A stretch of 64,000 nt of DNA. Source: UBA8752 sp002336475. Lineage in GTDB: Bacteria; Bacteroidota; Bacteroidia; Flavobacteriales_D; Sanyastnellaceae. Both the position numbers and the translations under genes were made by a program. Numbering within the stretch: position 1 is the first letter of the stretch; each line of letters starts with the position of its first letter. Shown in pieces: positions 16,225-24,892 of the stretch. The notes under the pieces were generated by a model. The model saw only the letters and a program-made list of their open reading frames with translations, did not search any database and was not told the DNA's origin. The stretch spans positions 806,001 to 870,000 of the forward strand of contig OX044365.1 in the NCBI GenBank assembly GCA_943846755.1, in the 5' to 3' direction.

Positions 16225-18300
16225 TCAGCAGTCGTTGCCCAGCAACCCCAGCATCAACAGAAGGTCTGAGGACCCTACGTGCTGGTCAAAATTGAGGTCG
16301 GTCTGCAGAAATCCTGTGCTTCCAAAATCATTCAGAAAGCTGAGCAAATCTTGAATGTTGACATAATCGTCGCCATTAAAGTCTCCAGGACAACCACCAT
16401 CGAGCTGCTCCAAACCCAAGATGATTCCATTGCAGTCGTTGTCCACGCCCATCAGCGTTGGCGGTGCACCTGGATAAACGGTAGCGTCGAGGTCGTTGCA
16501 ATCTTGCCCCGGCTCTAAATACCCATTGAGTGGCAATGTGCAAGAAGCATATATCGTGGTTCCAGCCAATCCATCTCCATCGACATCGAGGTAAAACGGA
16601 AGTGCGATTCCATCTTCGTCGATCCCCTGATCGCAATCGTTGTCCAGTCCATCACACGGGTCATCCAAGCCTGGGTGCACATCGGTGTTGTTGTCGTTAC
16701 AATCACCACCAACATGGGCGTATAGAGGCCCAGGACTGCAGCCTTCCACTGCCCCTGCATAGGTTCCATAACCGTCCCCATCCAAATCGGGGAAGTGCAT
16801 GGCTTCATCGGTGACATCCACAAAAATGCGGCACGCGTGTACCATATCAGACCCCGAAACACGAAGCGTTACCCCTTGCATATCTTCCCAATCAAACCCC
16901 GAGAATTCGACAGGCCATTCCCCGGGTCCCGGCAAGCTGTCTACTGATGCCCAACTGATGCCGGACGGTAAATGCAGGGCCACTGGCCCCTTTACACAAG
17001 AGTCCAATGTCAACGTGATCCTCATGGTATCTGAAGGACACACCGAAAGCAATTCTGGCCATGCACTGGTAAAGGCTGTCCTGATCAAGAACAAGCCTTC
17101 AGATTGATCTGAAACAGCGATTGTACCAGAATCAAAAAAGGGATAATTGCTCCATGTTCCTGAAAATCCGGGCCCCTCAACCGCAGGTTGGGTATCAAAA
17201 AACGCCTTCTCTTCAAGCAATGGACCACCCCCATCAGGATTAAACTCTTGGAGCCTGAAGCCATCGCTGTAATTGCTCTGAAACAAATAATCGCCACGCG
17301 CATAGAGGTTGTGGTCGGTACCTGTGGTTCCAAGGTCTACCCCTTCGATCAGCACTGGGTTTTCTAAATCTGTCACATCCCATACGTAGGTCGTGGTGTG
17401 GTCCACAAGCCCCCCTGTCTCATCGGTCTCATCACCCAAGAAAAAATACCGGTGATCCGGCGAAAACCAACCCTGATGTATGTAACCATGGGGCTGGTGA
17501 GCCGCACTGGACAAAGCTTCCATGTCCAAAGGATCGGTGAGGTCGAGGATCTTGAATTCGTTCGCACAACTCACTGCGGCGATGAGCTTTTGGTGATGGG
17601 TCGAATCTGGACCATTGTAACGAATCACCTGGGCATCGTGGACATATGCCTCATCCCAACTGCCTGCGATCACTGGCGCATCGACATCGCTAAAGTCATA
17701 AGCGAGCAATCCTCCCACTCCATTCATCCCGCACACATATACCATCGGCTCATCAGGCGCAGTGGCCAGATTGTGGGCTTTCGAAAACCCCAAAAGCATT
17801 GTATCGGTTGAAAACGTAATGGGTTGAGCGGGTTCTATGTGGTCGCGCAACCGGGTCAAATCGAAGACCTGCAAACGAGAATTGATCACCTCACTGACCA
17901 CCACCATGAGGTTCCCGACCACTTTAACATCCCTCCACAGGCTGTTGGCCAACCCCAATGATTGAATGTGACCCACGGCCCTTGGCATTGATGGTGCGGT
18001 GATGTCGATCATCCAAGTCCCATCGCGCTTGCCCAACAACACGTATTCTCGGCCATTCAACGGATCGGTCCAACCCCAAACATCATTTGCCGCAACTCCT
18101 CCAGTCATGAGGTTGGGCATGTGGGCCATCAATTCCACATTGCTGCAGGGCCAGGTATCGTCGATCATGCCTGCGACGCACTTTCCTTGCCCGGCCAAAT
18201 GTGTCATGGCACATGTCACCAAACACAAGGCTAGACACCAAGAACGTATATGACTGAGAATGCGCAACACAGAATTATCCAGTGCCTTAAAAATACGCAT
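16225..18300 (-). CDS. Large secreted choice-of-anchor B protein with MopE-like and dockerin-like C-terminal repeats
   Basis: The 691-residue protein has a signal peptide (around SWCLALCLVTCAMTHLAGQ), then a ~350-residue choice-of-anchor B beta-propeller-like region with repeated phrases such as DVTDLENPVLIEG, DLTDPLDMEAL and DVDAPVIAGSWD. C-terminal of this are two MopE-type metal-binding motifs (GDCNDNNTDVHPGLDDPCDG with GLDNDCDQGIDEDG, and DCNDLDATVYPG with GVDNDCNG). The end is a pair of dockerin-like calcium loops (DFNGDDYVNIQDLLSFLND and DLNFDQHVGSSDLL). No T9SS sorting domain is evident after the dockerin-like repeats, so the mode of anchoring is unclear. It is likely a cell-surface or released calcium-binding protein. 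It is convergent with the ABC exporter, 16 bases apart. Confidence 0.82.
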   Translation of the reverse strand: MRIFKALDNSVLRILSHIRSWCLALCLVTCAMTHLAGQGKCVAGMIDDTWPCSNVELMAHMPNLMTGGVAANDVWGWTDPLNGREYVLLGKRDGTWMIDITAPSMPRAVGHIQSLGLANSLWRDVKVVGNLMVVVSEVINSRLQVFDLTRLRDHIEPAQPITFSTDTMLLGFSKAHNLATAPDEPMVYVCGMNGVGGLLAYDFSDVDAPVIAGSWDEAYVHDAQVIRYNGPDSTHHQKLIAAVSCANEFKILDLTDPLDMEALSSAAHQPHGYIHQGWFSPDHRYFFLGDETDETGGLVDHTTTYVWDVTDLENPVLIEGVDLGTTGTDHNLYARGDYLFQSNYSDGFRLQEFNPDGGGPLLEEKAFFDTQPAVEGPGFSGTWSNYPFFDSGTIAVSDQSEGLFLIRTAFTSAWPELLSVCPSDTMRITLTLDSCVKGPVALHLPSGISWASVDSLPGPGEWPVEFSGFDWEDMQGVTLRVSGSDMVHACRIFVDVTDEAMHFPDLDGDGYGTYAGAVEGCSPGPLYAHVGGDCNDNNTDVHPGLDDPCDGLDNDCDQGIDEDGIALPFYLDVDGDGLAGTTIYASCTLPLNGYLEPGQDCNDLDATVYPGAPPTLMGVDNDCNGIILGLEQLDGGCPGDFNGDDYVNIQDLLSFLNDFGSTGFLQTDLNFDQHVGSSDLLLMLGLLGNDC

Positions 18301-18337
18301 TCATCTAGATTAATTGATGATTTATTTGAACTATCTT

Positions 18338-18367
18338 GTATTTCGTCGCATGATGTTCGTATTTCGT
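18338..18367 (+). repeat. Direct repeat GTATTTCGT in an AT-rich divergent intergenic region
   Basis: GTATTTCGT occurs at 18338-18346 and 18359-18367, 21 bases apart start to start, in the AT-rich 123-base gap between divergent genes. Both copies contain a TATTTCG core close to the -7 box, so they may be alternative promoters for the epimerase gene or a regulator site. Confidence 0.3.
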
Positions 18368-18423
18368 TTTGAACCTATTCAAGAGGTATTGGTTCCTCTT
18401 TTGCATCCTCTTATGCTTCGAAA

Positions 18424-19350
18424 GTGACCGATCCCTCTCCCATATTGATTACCGGTGCCTCGGGCTTGGTCGGAACTGCGCTAATCAAACAGCTGCGTAA
18501 AGTGCAGCCGAGCCGAGCCATTCATGTCTTAAGTCGGAGGCCAGAAACAGCAGCCCAGATTGCAGGCTGTCCGGTTAGAGCCTTTGGATGGTCTCCGTCA
18601 GAAGGGTGGATGGATGAAGGCGCTTTGGAAGGGGTAAGCCACATCATTCACCTGGCCGGCGAGCCTGTCGCCCAGCGGTGGTCTGATGCAACCAGAGCAC
18701 GCATTAGGAATAGCCGAACAGGGGCTTTGAATCTGCTCAAAGCGGCCTGCGAAAACAGACCGTTGGCACCTAAAGTTGTCTCTGCAAGTGCGGTAGGACT
18801 CTATGGTTCCGGTCCAAACATCATGACGGAATCTTCCCCCATCGGTGAAGGGTTCTTGGCCGATGTGGTGCGTGAATGGGAGTCCGCCGCTGAGAAATTG
18901 GGGCAACTGGGAGGCGGACATGTTGTCTTCAGAATTGGACTCGTCCTGAGCGAGAATGGTGGGGTGCTGGAACGGCTGTTGCCCATTTACCGTCTGGGTT
19001 TGGGCGCACCGCTCGCCTCTGGCTCACAATTCCAAAGCTGGATACACATTGGCGACCTTGTGAGCTTGTTCATCCATGCCGTGGATCAGCCGCAATGGAA
19101 CGGCGCTTACAATGCCGTGGCTCCAGTAGCTGTTGCACAGAGGGAATTCAGCCGCACCCTTGCTGAGACAATCAAAAGGCCGCATTTCTTTCCCAATGTT
19201 CCCGCATTTGCGCTGCGACTGTGGTTCGGCGAAGCAGCGGAGGCCCTCCTCGCCTCGCACAATGTGCAGCCTGTCCGTTTGCAAGAAGCGGGTTTTGCCT
19301 TTCAGTTCCCCACCCTGGACGGAGCATTGCAAAACGCCATTTCAGGCTAA
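18424..19350 (+). CDS. TIGR01777-family NAD-dependent epimerase/dehydratase
   Basis: The 308-residue protein is a short-chain dehydrogenase-like protein of the TIGR01777 (YfcH/SDR39U1) family. It has the N-terminal Rossmann motif ITGASGLVGTAL (residues 8-19), GVSHIIHLAGEPVAQRW in the middle, the stretch VSASAVGLYGS, and a C-terminal DUF1731-like region (FFPNVPAFALRLWFGEAAEALLASH, given here as PAFALRLWFGEAAEALLASH). Family members lack a firmly known substrate. The start is GTG, following a TTATGCTTCG stretch. A photolyase follows 190 bases downstream; I recall this pairing from other Bacteroidota, and it may link the protein to light or oxidative stress, which is inference. Confidence 0.87.
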   Translation: MTDPSPILITGASGLVGTALIKQLRKVQPSRAIHVLSRRPETAAQIAGCPVRAFGWSPSEGWMDEGALEGVSHIIHLAGEPVAQRWSDATRARIRNSRTGALNLLKAACENRPLAPKVVSASAVGLYGSGPNIMTESSPIGEGFLADVVREWESAAEKLGQLGGGHVVFRIGLVLSENGGVLERLLPIYRLGLGAPLASGSQFQSWIHIGDLVSLFIHAVDQPQWNGAYNAVAPVAVAQREFSRTLAETIKRPHFFPNVPAFALRLWFGEAAEALLASHNVQPVRLQEAGFAFQFPTLDGALQNAISG

Positions 19351-19357
19351 AACCAGG

Positions 19358-19396
19358 CGGTTTCGGTCCAAAATCAGTTTTTTTTGACTGAAACCG
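19358..19396 (+). terminator. Hairpin downstream of the epimerase gene
   Basis: CGGTTTCGGTC (19358-19368) pairs with GACTGAAACCG (19386-19396) with one G-U wobble; the loop contains eight consecutive T. The T-run lies inside the loop, not after it, so it could terminate on either strand or act as an RNA stability element. Confidence 0.4.
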
Positions 19397-19498
19397 ACGC
19401 CTTCTTGAACTTTTTGGAATCGCCGTGGTTCTTCCTTCAATCCCAAACGAGGGATTCTTGATCAGTAAGGTGTTTATGATCACGTTTGATTTGCTGGC

Positions 19499-19530
19499 GG
19501 CCCGGGGGAAACCCCGGGCCTCCTCATTTT
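19499..19530 (+). terminator. Strong GC hairpin followed by TCCTCATTTT
   Basis: GGCCCGGGG (19499-19507) and CCCCGGGCC (19512-19520) form a perfect 9-bp stem with a GAAA tetraloop, then TCCTCATTTT. It lies 14 bases before the photolyase ATG, so the photolyase transcript must start after it or read through it. Confidence 0.65.
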
Positions 19531-19543
19531 AGCTCCATTCCAC

Positions 19544-20881
19544 ATGTCCGACGTTTCACTTTTCTGGCACCGAAGGGACCTCCGCCTTGAAGACAACAAA
19601 GGGTTGGAAGCCGCGCGCCTGTCAGGCCACCCTGTAGTGGGTTTTTTCTGCTTTGACCAACACATTCTTGACAGGCTGTCTGAGCTGGACCGGAGGGTGG
19701 GCTTCATCCACCATCACCTCACCTCCATTCAAAATAAATACCGCGAAACAGGAGGTGGACTCATTGCAGCTTACGGGCATCCTCTGAAAGCCTTGCAAGA
19801 CACCATAGCCGAACTGGGTCAGGCAGGGCACAACGTTGTGTCCATTTACGCAAACCGCGATTACGCCCCTTATCCGGTGCAGCGCGATGCAGAAGTGGCT
19901 TCTTGGTGCTCATCCCAAGGAGTGGCGTTTGAACTGCATGAGGACCACGTGGTCATGCCGCCCGAAAAAGTGCTCAAAGACGACGGCACACCTTACACTG
20001 TTTTTACCCCTTACAGCAAGAAATGGCACAAGGTTTTGGAGTCCATGGCTGCCTCGCCGTTGACTCCAGTGAATTCGCTGGGCTCGGGCTCATGGGCTTC
20101 CATTGACGCCAAAAACATTCCAACCATCGAAAGCATGGGTTTCGCATCTGAAAGTGCTGACCCTGCAGGTTGGGCCGCTTTTGACCACAAGCTGGACCCC
20201 GGCACTGTCCAAAGCTATGCGGAGATGCGCGATACGCCCTCTGCACAAGGCACCACGAGGATGAGCCTCCACTTGAGGTTTGGAACCGTTTCCATCCGTT
20301 CGCTCATGAGGTTCGGAATGAAGCACAGCGACAAATGGCTCACAGAGCTCATTTGGCGGGAATTCTATCAGGCCATCCTTCACCATTTCCCGCACAGCGC
20401 CAGCGATGCTTTCAGGGCCAAATATGACCGCATCCCTTGGCGGCACGACGAAGAAGGTTTCGCAGCATGGTGTGCGGGGCGCACAGGCTACCCGCTTGTG
20501 GATGCCGGGATGCGCGAACTGAATGCCACTGGCTTCATGCACAACCGGGTGCGCATGGTGGTGGCCAGTTTCCTGTGCAAGCATCTTTTGATCGATTGGC
20601 GTTGGGGAGAGCGCTATTTCGCGGAAAAGCTCCTGGACTACGAACTGGCCTCCAATGTGGGGGGATGGCAATGGGCATCGGGCAGTGGTTGCGATGCTGC
20701 TCCCTACTTCAGGGTATTCAACCCCGAAAGCCAGATGAAGAAATTTGACGCCAAAGGCGTCTATGTGAAGCGGTGGGTTCCCGAGTGGGACACCCCCTCA
20801 TATGTGCCCCCTATTGTCGAACACAAAATGGCGCGACAGCGGGCCATCGACACTTATAAAGCCGCTTTGGCAGGGGCTTAA
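19544..20881 (+). CDS. phr: Deoxyribodipyrimidine photolyase (class I cryptochrome/photolyase family)
   Basis: The 445-residue enzyme uses blue light and FAD to split cyclobutane pyrimidine dimers. The N-terminal alpha/beta domain starts LFWHRRDLRLEDNKGL, where photolyases bind the antenna chromophore. The FAD domain carries ELIWREFYQAIL, GRTGYPLVDAGMRELNATG, FMHNRVRMVVASFL, LLIDWRWGERYFAEKL and the stretch NVGGWQWASGSGCDAAPYFR, all characteristic of CPD photolyases. The Glu-Trp pair in LIWREF and the Asn in HNR are the substrate and FAD residues conserved in CPD enzymes. The CoA-transferase gene begins nine bases after the stop and may be co-transcribed. Confidence 0.94.
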   Translation: MSDVSLFWHRRDLRLEDNKGLEAARLSGHPVVGFFCFDQHILDRLSELDRRVGFIHHHLTSIQNKYRETGGGLIAAYGHPLKALQDTIAELGQAGHNVVSIYANRDYAPYPVQRDAEVASWCSSQGVAFELHEDHVVMPPEKVLKDDGTPYTVFTPYSKKWHKVLESMAASPLTPVNSLGSGSWASIDAKNIPTIESMGFASESADPAGWAAFDHKLDPGTVQSYAEMRDTPSAQGTTRMSLHLRFGTVSIRSLMRFGMKHSDKWLTELIWREFYQAILHHFPHSASDAFRAKYDRIPWRHDEEGFAAWCAGRTGYPLVDAGMRELNATGFMHNRVRMVVASFLCKHLLIDWRWGERYFAEKLLDYELASNVGGWQWASGSGCDAAPYFRVFNPESQMKKFDAKGVYVKRWVPEWDTPSYVPPIVEHKMARQRAIDTYKAALAGA

Positions 20882-20890
20882 CTTGTCGGC

Positions 20891-22009
20891 ATGGAAGACC
20901 ATGCCCACTCCCCCCTTGGAATGGACCGCCCGCTCAAAGGCATGCGGGTGGTTGAATTGGCTTCGGTTTTGGCAGGACCCCTGGCCGGGAGCTTTTTCGC
21001 AGAGCTTGGTGCGGAGGTCATCAAAGTTGAAAATCCAGCAGCGGGTGGGGATGTGACCCGACAGTGGCGTGCTGCTGGCGAGTCCCATCAAGGCCCCAGT
21101 GCCTATTACGTCGCCGCAAATGGCCCCAAAGAAGTGCGGATGCTCAACCTCAAGGAGGACCGCGACCGGGCAGAATTGGAAATGCTGCTGGCCGGTGCCG
21201 ACATCTTGCTGCAGAACTTCAAGTCCAGTGGATTGGATAAACTGGGGCTCAACCCTGATGCCGTTGCCCAGCGCCACCCCCAACTCATACATGTTCACCT
21301 CAAAGGATTTTTGGCCGAAGAAAGCCGGGCGGGCTATGACATGGTGGTTCAAGCCGAAACCGGATTTATGGCCATGAACGGCGGGTCCAAGGAAGAGGCC
21401 TTTCGCATGCCCGTCGCCCTCATGGACGTGCTTGCAGCGCACCAGATGCGCTCTGCTGCACTGCTGGCCCTTTGGCAGAGAGAGCGCGATGGCCGAGGCA
21501 GTTATTTAGAGGTTTGGCTCGATGCTTCGGGCCTAAGCGCTCTGGCGAACCGGGCCACCGAGTTTCTCGTAGCCGGCCACGAACCTGAAGCCTTAGGGGC
21601 ATTGCACCCCCAAATTGCGCCTTATGGCGAGACATTTCTGTGTAGCTGTGGTGGCAAAGTCGTCACTGCGGTAGGGAACGATCCTCAATTCAAGGCTTTG
21701 TGTGGGCTGCTCGGAGATTCAGAAAGGGCAAAGGATGAGCGGTTCGCTTCGAACCCCATGCGGGTTCAATACCGCGCGGCTTTGGCCGAATTTATGGCCC
21801 CTTTATTTCTCAAGTTTTCCGCCGAAACCCTCCTCGCTGCTGCCCTCGAGAGGGGCATTCCACTTGGAAAAGTCAACCCCGTCTCAGCGGCTCTGCACAC
21901 TGGGGCCGGTCAAGCCATGACCGCCACCTTCGAAATGGAAGGACACACCGTGCAGCACGTTCGCCAAGTGGCGTTCAGGATTCACCGCAATGGCAAGCGA
22001 AGCACATAG
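20891..22009 (+). CDS. CoA-transferase family III (CaiB/BaiF)
   Basis: The 372-residue protein belongs to the family III CoA-transferases, which move CoA between carboxylic acids, and includes racemases of the alpha-methylacyl-CoA type. It shows PLKGMRVVELASVLAGPLAG with FFAELGAEVIKVENP near the N-terminus, then LLQNFKSSGLDKLG, the VALMDVLAAHQ segment with the catalytic Asp, and an RFASNPMRVQYRAAL segment with the family's usual N-R pattern. Substrate is not predictable. The protein is somewhat short at the C-terminus and ends with a convergent 28-base overlap with the lytic transglycosylase gene. An internal ATG ten codons in is an alternative start. Confidence 0.87.
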   Translation: MEDHAHSPLGMDRPLKGMRVVELASVLAGPLAGSFFAELGAEVIKVENPAAGGDVTRQWRAAGESHQGPSAYYVAANGPKEVRMLNLKEDRDRAELEMLLAGADILLQNFKSSGLDKLGLNPDAVAQRHPQLIHVHLKGFLAEESRAGYDMVVQAETGFMAMNGGSKEEAFRMPVALMDVLAAHQMRSAALLALWQRERDGRGSYLEVWLDASGLSALANRATEFLVAGHEPEALGALHPQIAPYGETFLCSCGGKVVTAVGNDPQFKALCGLLGDSERAKDERFASNPMRVQYRAALAEFMAPLFLKFSAETLLAAALERGIPLGKVNPVSAALHTGAGQAMTATFEMEGHTVQHVRQVAFRIHRNGKRST

Positions 22010-22902
22010 TACTGGTCATCAGCAATGGGCAGCTTGCGCGACCTCAACCAAGGATTGAGGGTTTTGAGCGCATTGTAACTGACTCCCATTTGCTTCGCCA
22101 GCACTGACAGGTCGTCTACCCCATCTACCAACACCGTATCACGGGTCTCCATCGGAGCATACCAATCTTCGGCTTGGAGCACGAAACCATGGGACTCCGG
22201 GTTCTCCATAACCTGTTTGGTGGCATAGAGCCGATAAACATAGCGGGCCGTCTCATCATTGAGCATCAAGTCCCAATAAGCTTCGCCTCCTTGTTCCTCC
22301 ATCCGGCGCGAAAGTCCAGACATGCCCATGTTGTAGCTGGCTGCCGCCAAAATCCAGTTGCCATAACGGCGGTAGGCTTTGTTGAGGTAGGCACACGCAG
22401 CTCGGGTTGCTTTTACGACATGATAACGCTCGTCGACATCGCGGTCCACGCGCAAACCAAACTCCTGCGCGGCGGGCTTCATGAATTGCCAGAAGCCACG
22501 GGCATCGGATGGAGAAACTGCATTGGCGAGTCCCGATTCAATGACACTCAAATATTTGAAGTCGGTTGGAATCCCAGAATCCACCAAGATGGGTTCAATG
22601 ACCGGAAACCAGCGCCCTGACCTCTTCAAAGTCAGCAAACTGCTGCTGTGTCGGAAGGTCCCGATAAGCAATTCCTTTTCCATCCGTTCTCTGACGCCAA
22701 CGCGATTCAACGGCAGCGCGACTTCAGCAAAACTGAGTCCTTCTTCGATGCTTGGAGGGCTCACCTGCTGTGGTTGACGCTCCGAAGCCAATCCGTGCTG
22801 TCCAGCGGTGGCCTGCGGTCCAGAACTGCTCAGGGTGGCGATCACCAACGATGACACTGCCAGCAATCCTCCTGCCCATGGCTTCCAATGTTTCACGGCC
22901 AT
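21982..22902 (-). CDS. Membrane-bound lytic murein transglycosylase with LysM domain (MltD-like)
   Basis: The 306-residue protein has an N-terminal hydrophobic anchor or signal (about residues 8-26), then an SLT domain with FKYLSVIESGLANAVSPSDA (catalytic Glu near 122), GFWQFMKPAAQEFGL, and ILAAASYNMGMSGL. A single LysM-like peptidoglycan-binding domain follows (LSVLAKQMGVSYNALKTLNPWL, in two parts here: LSVLAKQMGVS and YNALKTLNPWL). It cleaves glycan strands to form 1,6-anhydro ends. The start at 22902 overlaps the rfbC stop by one base (TGATG), so the two are translationally coupled; the longer frame back to 22983 would lie inside rfbC. Confidence 0.9.
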   Translation of the reverse strand: MAVKHWKPWAGGLLAVSSLVIATLSSSGPQATAGQHGLASERQPQQVSPPSIEEGLSFAEVALPLNRVGVRERMEKELLIGTFRHSSSLLTLKRSGRWFPVIEPILVDSGIPTDFKYLSVIESGLANAVSPSDARGFWQFMKPAAQEFGLRVDRDVDERYHVVKATRAACAYLNKAYRRYGNWILAAASYNMGMSGLSRRMEEQGGEAYWDLMLNDETARYVYRLYATKQVMENPESHGFVLQAEDWYAPMETRDTVLVDGVDDLSVLAKQMGVSYNALKTLNPWLRSRKLPIADDQYYVLRLPLR

Positions 22903-23462
22903 CAGAGAAAAGGCGATTGGAACGCGGCAAACGAAGGGGCAACAGCATCCTTTTCGGAGAGCAAGGGGTCCTGGGTCCCCCAATCGATGCCGAGGTTTGC
23001 GTCATTCCACAGCAGCGACCTTTCGTGCTCTGGGCTGTACACTTCTGTGCACTTGTAGCAAAACACCGTGTCAGGCTCTAGGGTCAAAAACCCATGTGCA
23101 AATCCTTCCGGAACCCAGAACTGCCAGCGGTTTTCCTCGGTCAGCAACGCTGCCTGATGCTGGCCATAAGTCGGAGAGTTCCTCCGCAAATCAACGGCCA
23201 CATCTAAGGCCGATCCGCGTGCCACACGCACCAACTTTCCTTGGGCGCGGTCTGGAACTTGAAAGTGCAACCCACGCAGAACGCCCGCACCCGAAACGGA
23301 CTCATTGTCCTGAACAAACTGAACCTTGCGGCCAATGGCCTCTTCAAAATGTGCTTGCCGCCATGTCTCCGAGAAATGACCGCGGTCGTCTCCAAACCGC
23401 CGCGGCCGGATCATCAGTGGACCACCGATGGGACCGGATTCGACTTCCAATGGATGTGCCAT
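22902..23462 (-). CDS. rfbC: dTDP-4-dehydrorhamnose 3,5-epimerase
   Basis: RfbC epimerises dTDP-4-keto-6-deoxyglucose on the way to dTDP-L-rhamnose for surface polysaccharides. The 186-residue cupin protein shows RFGDDRGHFSETW, QFVQDNES, GVLRGLHFQVP with the catalytic His near 66, GSALDVAVDLRRNSPTYG, and WVPEGFAHGFLTLE, all family hallmarks. The other rhamnose genes (rfbA, rfbB, rfbD) are not in the window. It lies between the polysaccharide export lipoprotein gene (five bases away) and the coupled lytic transglycosylase gene, which is consistent with a cell-envelope operon. Confidence 0.93.
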   Translation of the reverse strand: MAHPLEVESGPIGGPLMIRPRRFGDDRGHFSETWRQAHFEEAIGRKVQFVQDNESVSGAGVLRGLHFQVPDRAQGKLVRVARGSALDVAVDLRRNSPTYGQHQAALLTEENRWQFWVPEGFAHGFLTLEPDTVFCYKCTEVYSPEHERSLLWNDANLGIDWGTQDPLLSEKDAVAPSFAAFQSPFL

Positions 23463-23467
23463 GATGA

Positions 23468-24280
23468 TCAGTTGTTGAGTACCGAAATCAGCGCCAGGAA
23501 GCTGCTGATGGTCGTGATCAGGCTCAAGACAGGACCGATGTCGGCCAGCACTTCCTGGGCGTATTGTGGGAGCGGCTCCACGTAAATGATGTCCCCCGCC
23601 TGAACCGTGGTGTTGGCGAATTTGAGTCCGTCGATGGTCGACAAGTCCAACTGGTGTATGGTTTGACCTGCTGCGCTGCGGCGAATCAACTTGACATTTC
23701 GTGCGTCTCCTCGGGCACGGATGCCCCCGCTGAGTGCCAGTACCTCCAACAGACTCGTGTTCGGATTCACCAAAGGAACCACCGAAGCCACCCCTGCCTC
23801 TCCTGGAAAGACCAGCACGCGTTGGTTGGTCACTTCGATGAGCGCCAGTGGATTGACGTAATTCTTGCTAAACTCACTTTCTAAGTAGGTCTCGGCCTCA
23901 TCGATGTTGAGCCCGGACAATTTCACCGCCCCCAACTCAGGGAGGTCCACCGTACCGTCAGGACGCACCTCGTAGGTAAAACGGTTGTTGCCATTCATCA
24001 TTTGCTGGTTCACACCTCCCCCGCCGCTGCCATTCGCACCGCCAGCCGTTGCCCCTGCGGTCATGGAGAGCAGCCGCTCTCCTTGGTTGGAGTACAACTG
24101 AAAACTGATCAAGTCATTGGGTGCGATGCGGTAATTCACATCGGATACTGGACTGAATGCATCGAAAGCAAAGTCCGAAGGTGTGCGGAACATGATGTTC
24201 CTGTTGATGGTGCAACCACCAGCCAGAACAGCCACAACAGCGAGGACCGAAAGGCGTGCGAGCATCTTTGAAAAGGGCAT
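23468..24280 (-). CDS. Polysaccharide biosynthesis/export outer-membrane lipoprotein (Wza-like)
   Basis: The 270-residue protein has a lipoprotein signal with lipobox LAGGC (Cys23), followed by the poly-export domain (NYRIAPNDLISFQLYS, and later VRPDGTVDLPELGAVKLSGL) and an SLBB-like region with VNPNTSLLEVLALSGGI. A C-terminal hydrophobic helix (around GPVLSLITTISSFLALISVL) is common in Bacteroidota members and may span the outer membrane. It should help move capsule or exopolysaccharide outward. The open frame extends to 24706, but the ATG at 24280 gives a proper signal peptide and sits four bases after a TATTTTCG box. No tyrosine kinase (Wzc) gene is adjacent. Confidence 0.88.
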   Translation of the reverse strand: MPFSKMLARLSVLAVVAVLAGGCTINRNIMFRTPSDFAFDAFSPVSDVNYRIAPNDLISFQLYSNQGERLLSMTAGATAGGANGSGGGGVNQQMMNGNNRFTYEVRPDGTVDLPELGAVKLSGLNIDEAETYLESEFSKNYVNPLALIEVTNQRVLVFPGEAGVASVVPLVNPNTSLLEVLALSGGIRARGDARNVKLIRRSAAGQTIHQLDLSTIDGLKFANTTVQAGDIIYVEPLPQYAQEVLADIGPVLSLITTISSFLALISVLNN

Positions 24281-24284
24281 GGTG

Positions 24285-24292
24285 CGAAAATA
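24285..24292 (-). promoter_or_regulatory. Putative -7 box (TATTTTCG) of the export lipoprotein operon
   Basis: TATTTTCG ends four bases before the ATG at 24280. The divergent GNAT gene has TATTTTCA at 24340-24347, five bases before its ATG, so the 72-base gap appears to hold two facing-away promoters. Confidence 0.4.
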
Positions 24293-24352
24293 CATCCCCC
24301 GAGCGCCGCACAACATGGCCCAAAACCGGATTGTCCAAGTATTTTCACCGCC

Positions 24353-24892
24353 ATGGCCCTTCCCCAAGATTTGCTCCGCAACGGCCCCACCCGACTTCGC
24401 ACCCTCGAACCCGAGGATGTCGATTGGATGATGCGTTGGGAAAATGCACCGGAGCATTGGCAAGTGAGCGGCACCATCGCCCCATACTCGCGCGCCGCCT
24501 TGGAAGCGCTGTGTCAGGGGCACCAAGACCTTTACACAGCAGGGCAGCTGCGGTGGGTTGTTGAAGAACGGGGCAAACCCATTGGAGCGGTGGACTTGTA
24601 TGAATTTTCTGCCCTTCATCAGCGCTCGGGCATCGGCATCCTGATTGATCCCGACCACAGGGGCAAAGGCTCCGCAGGCCGGGCACTGGCCATTGCTGTA
24701 GAGCATGCCGAGTCGGTATTGCTTTTAAGGGGATTGCATGCCCAGGTGCACGCACACAACGGTCCCAGTTGCCAGCTCTTCTTATCCAACGGATTCGACG
24801 AAGTGGGACGGTTCAAAGACTGGACCAGGACCCAAGAAGGCTGGCACGATGCAGTGTTGTTTCAGCGCACCTTTAATACAGATGACGCATGA
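24353..24892 (+). CDS. GNAT family N-acetyltransferase (RimJ/SpeG-like)
   Basis: The 179-residue protein is a GCN5-related acetyltransferase of the type acting on ribosomal proteins, polyamines or other amines. It has LRTLEPEDVDWMMRWEN at the start, RWVVEERGKPIGAVDLYEF in strands 2-4, the acetyl-CoA binding motif IDPDHRGKGSAGRAL, and LHAQVHAHNGPSCQLFLSNG (conserved Asn of motif B, then FLSNGF). The substrate is unknown. mltG follows with an ATGA overlap at 24889-24892, so they are co-translated. Confidence 0.88.
   Translation: MALPQDLLRNGPTRLRTLEPEDVDWMMRWENAPEHWQVSGTIAPYSRAALEALCQGHQDLYTAGQLRWVVEERGKPIGAVDLYEFSALHQRSGIGILIDPDHRGKGSAGRALAIAVEHAESVLLLRGLHAQVHAHNGPSCQLFLSNGFDEVGRFKDWTRTQEGWHDAVLFQRTFNTDDA

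Noticed and set aside
23468..24706. Extended 412-residue version of the export lipoprotein
   Set aside because: The extra N-terminus runs antisense through the GNAT gene and would bury the lipoprotein signal.
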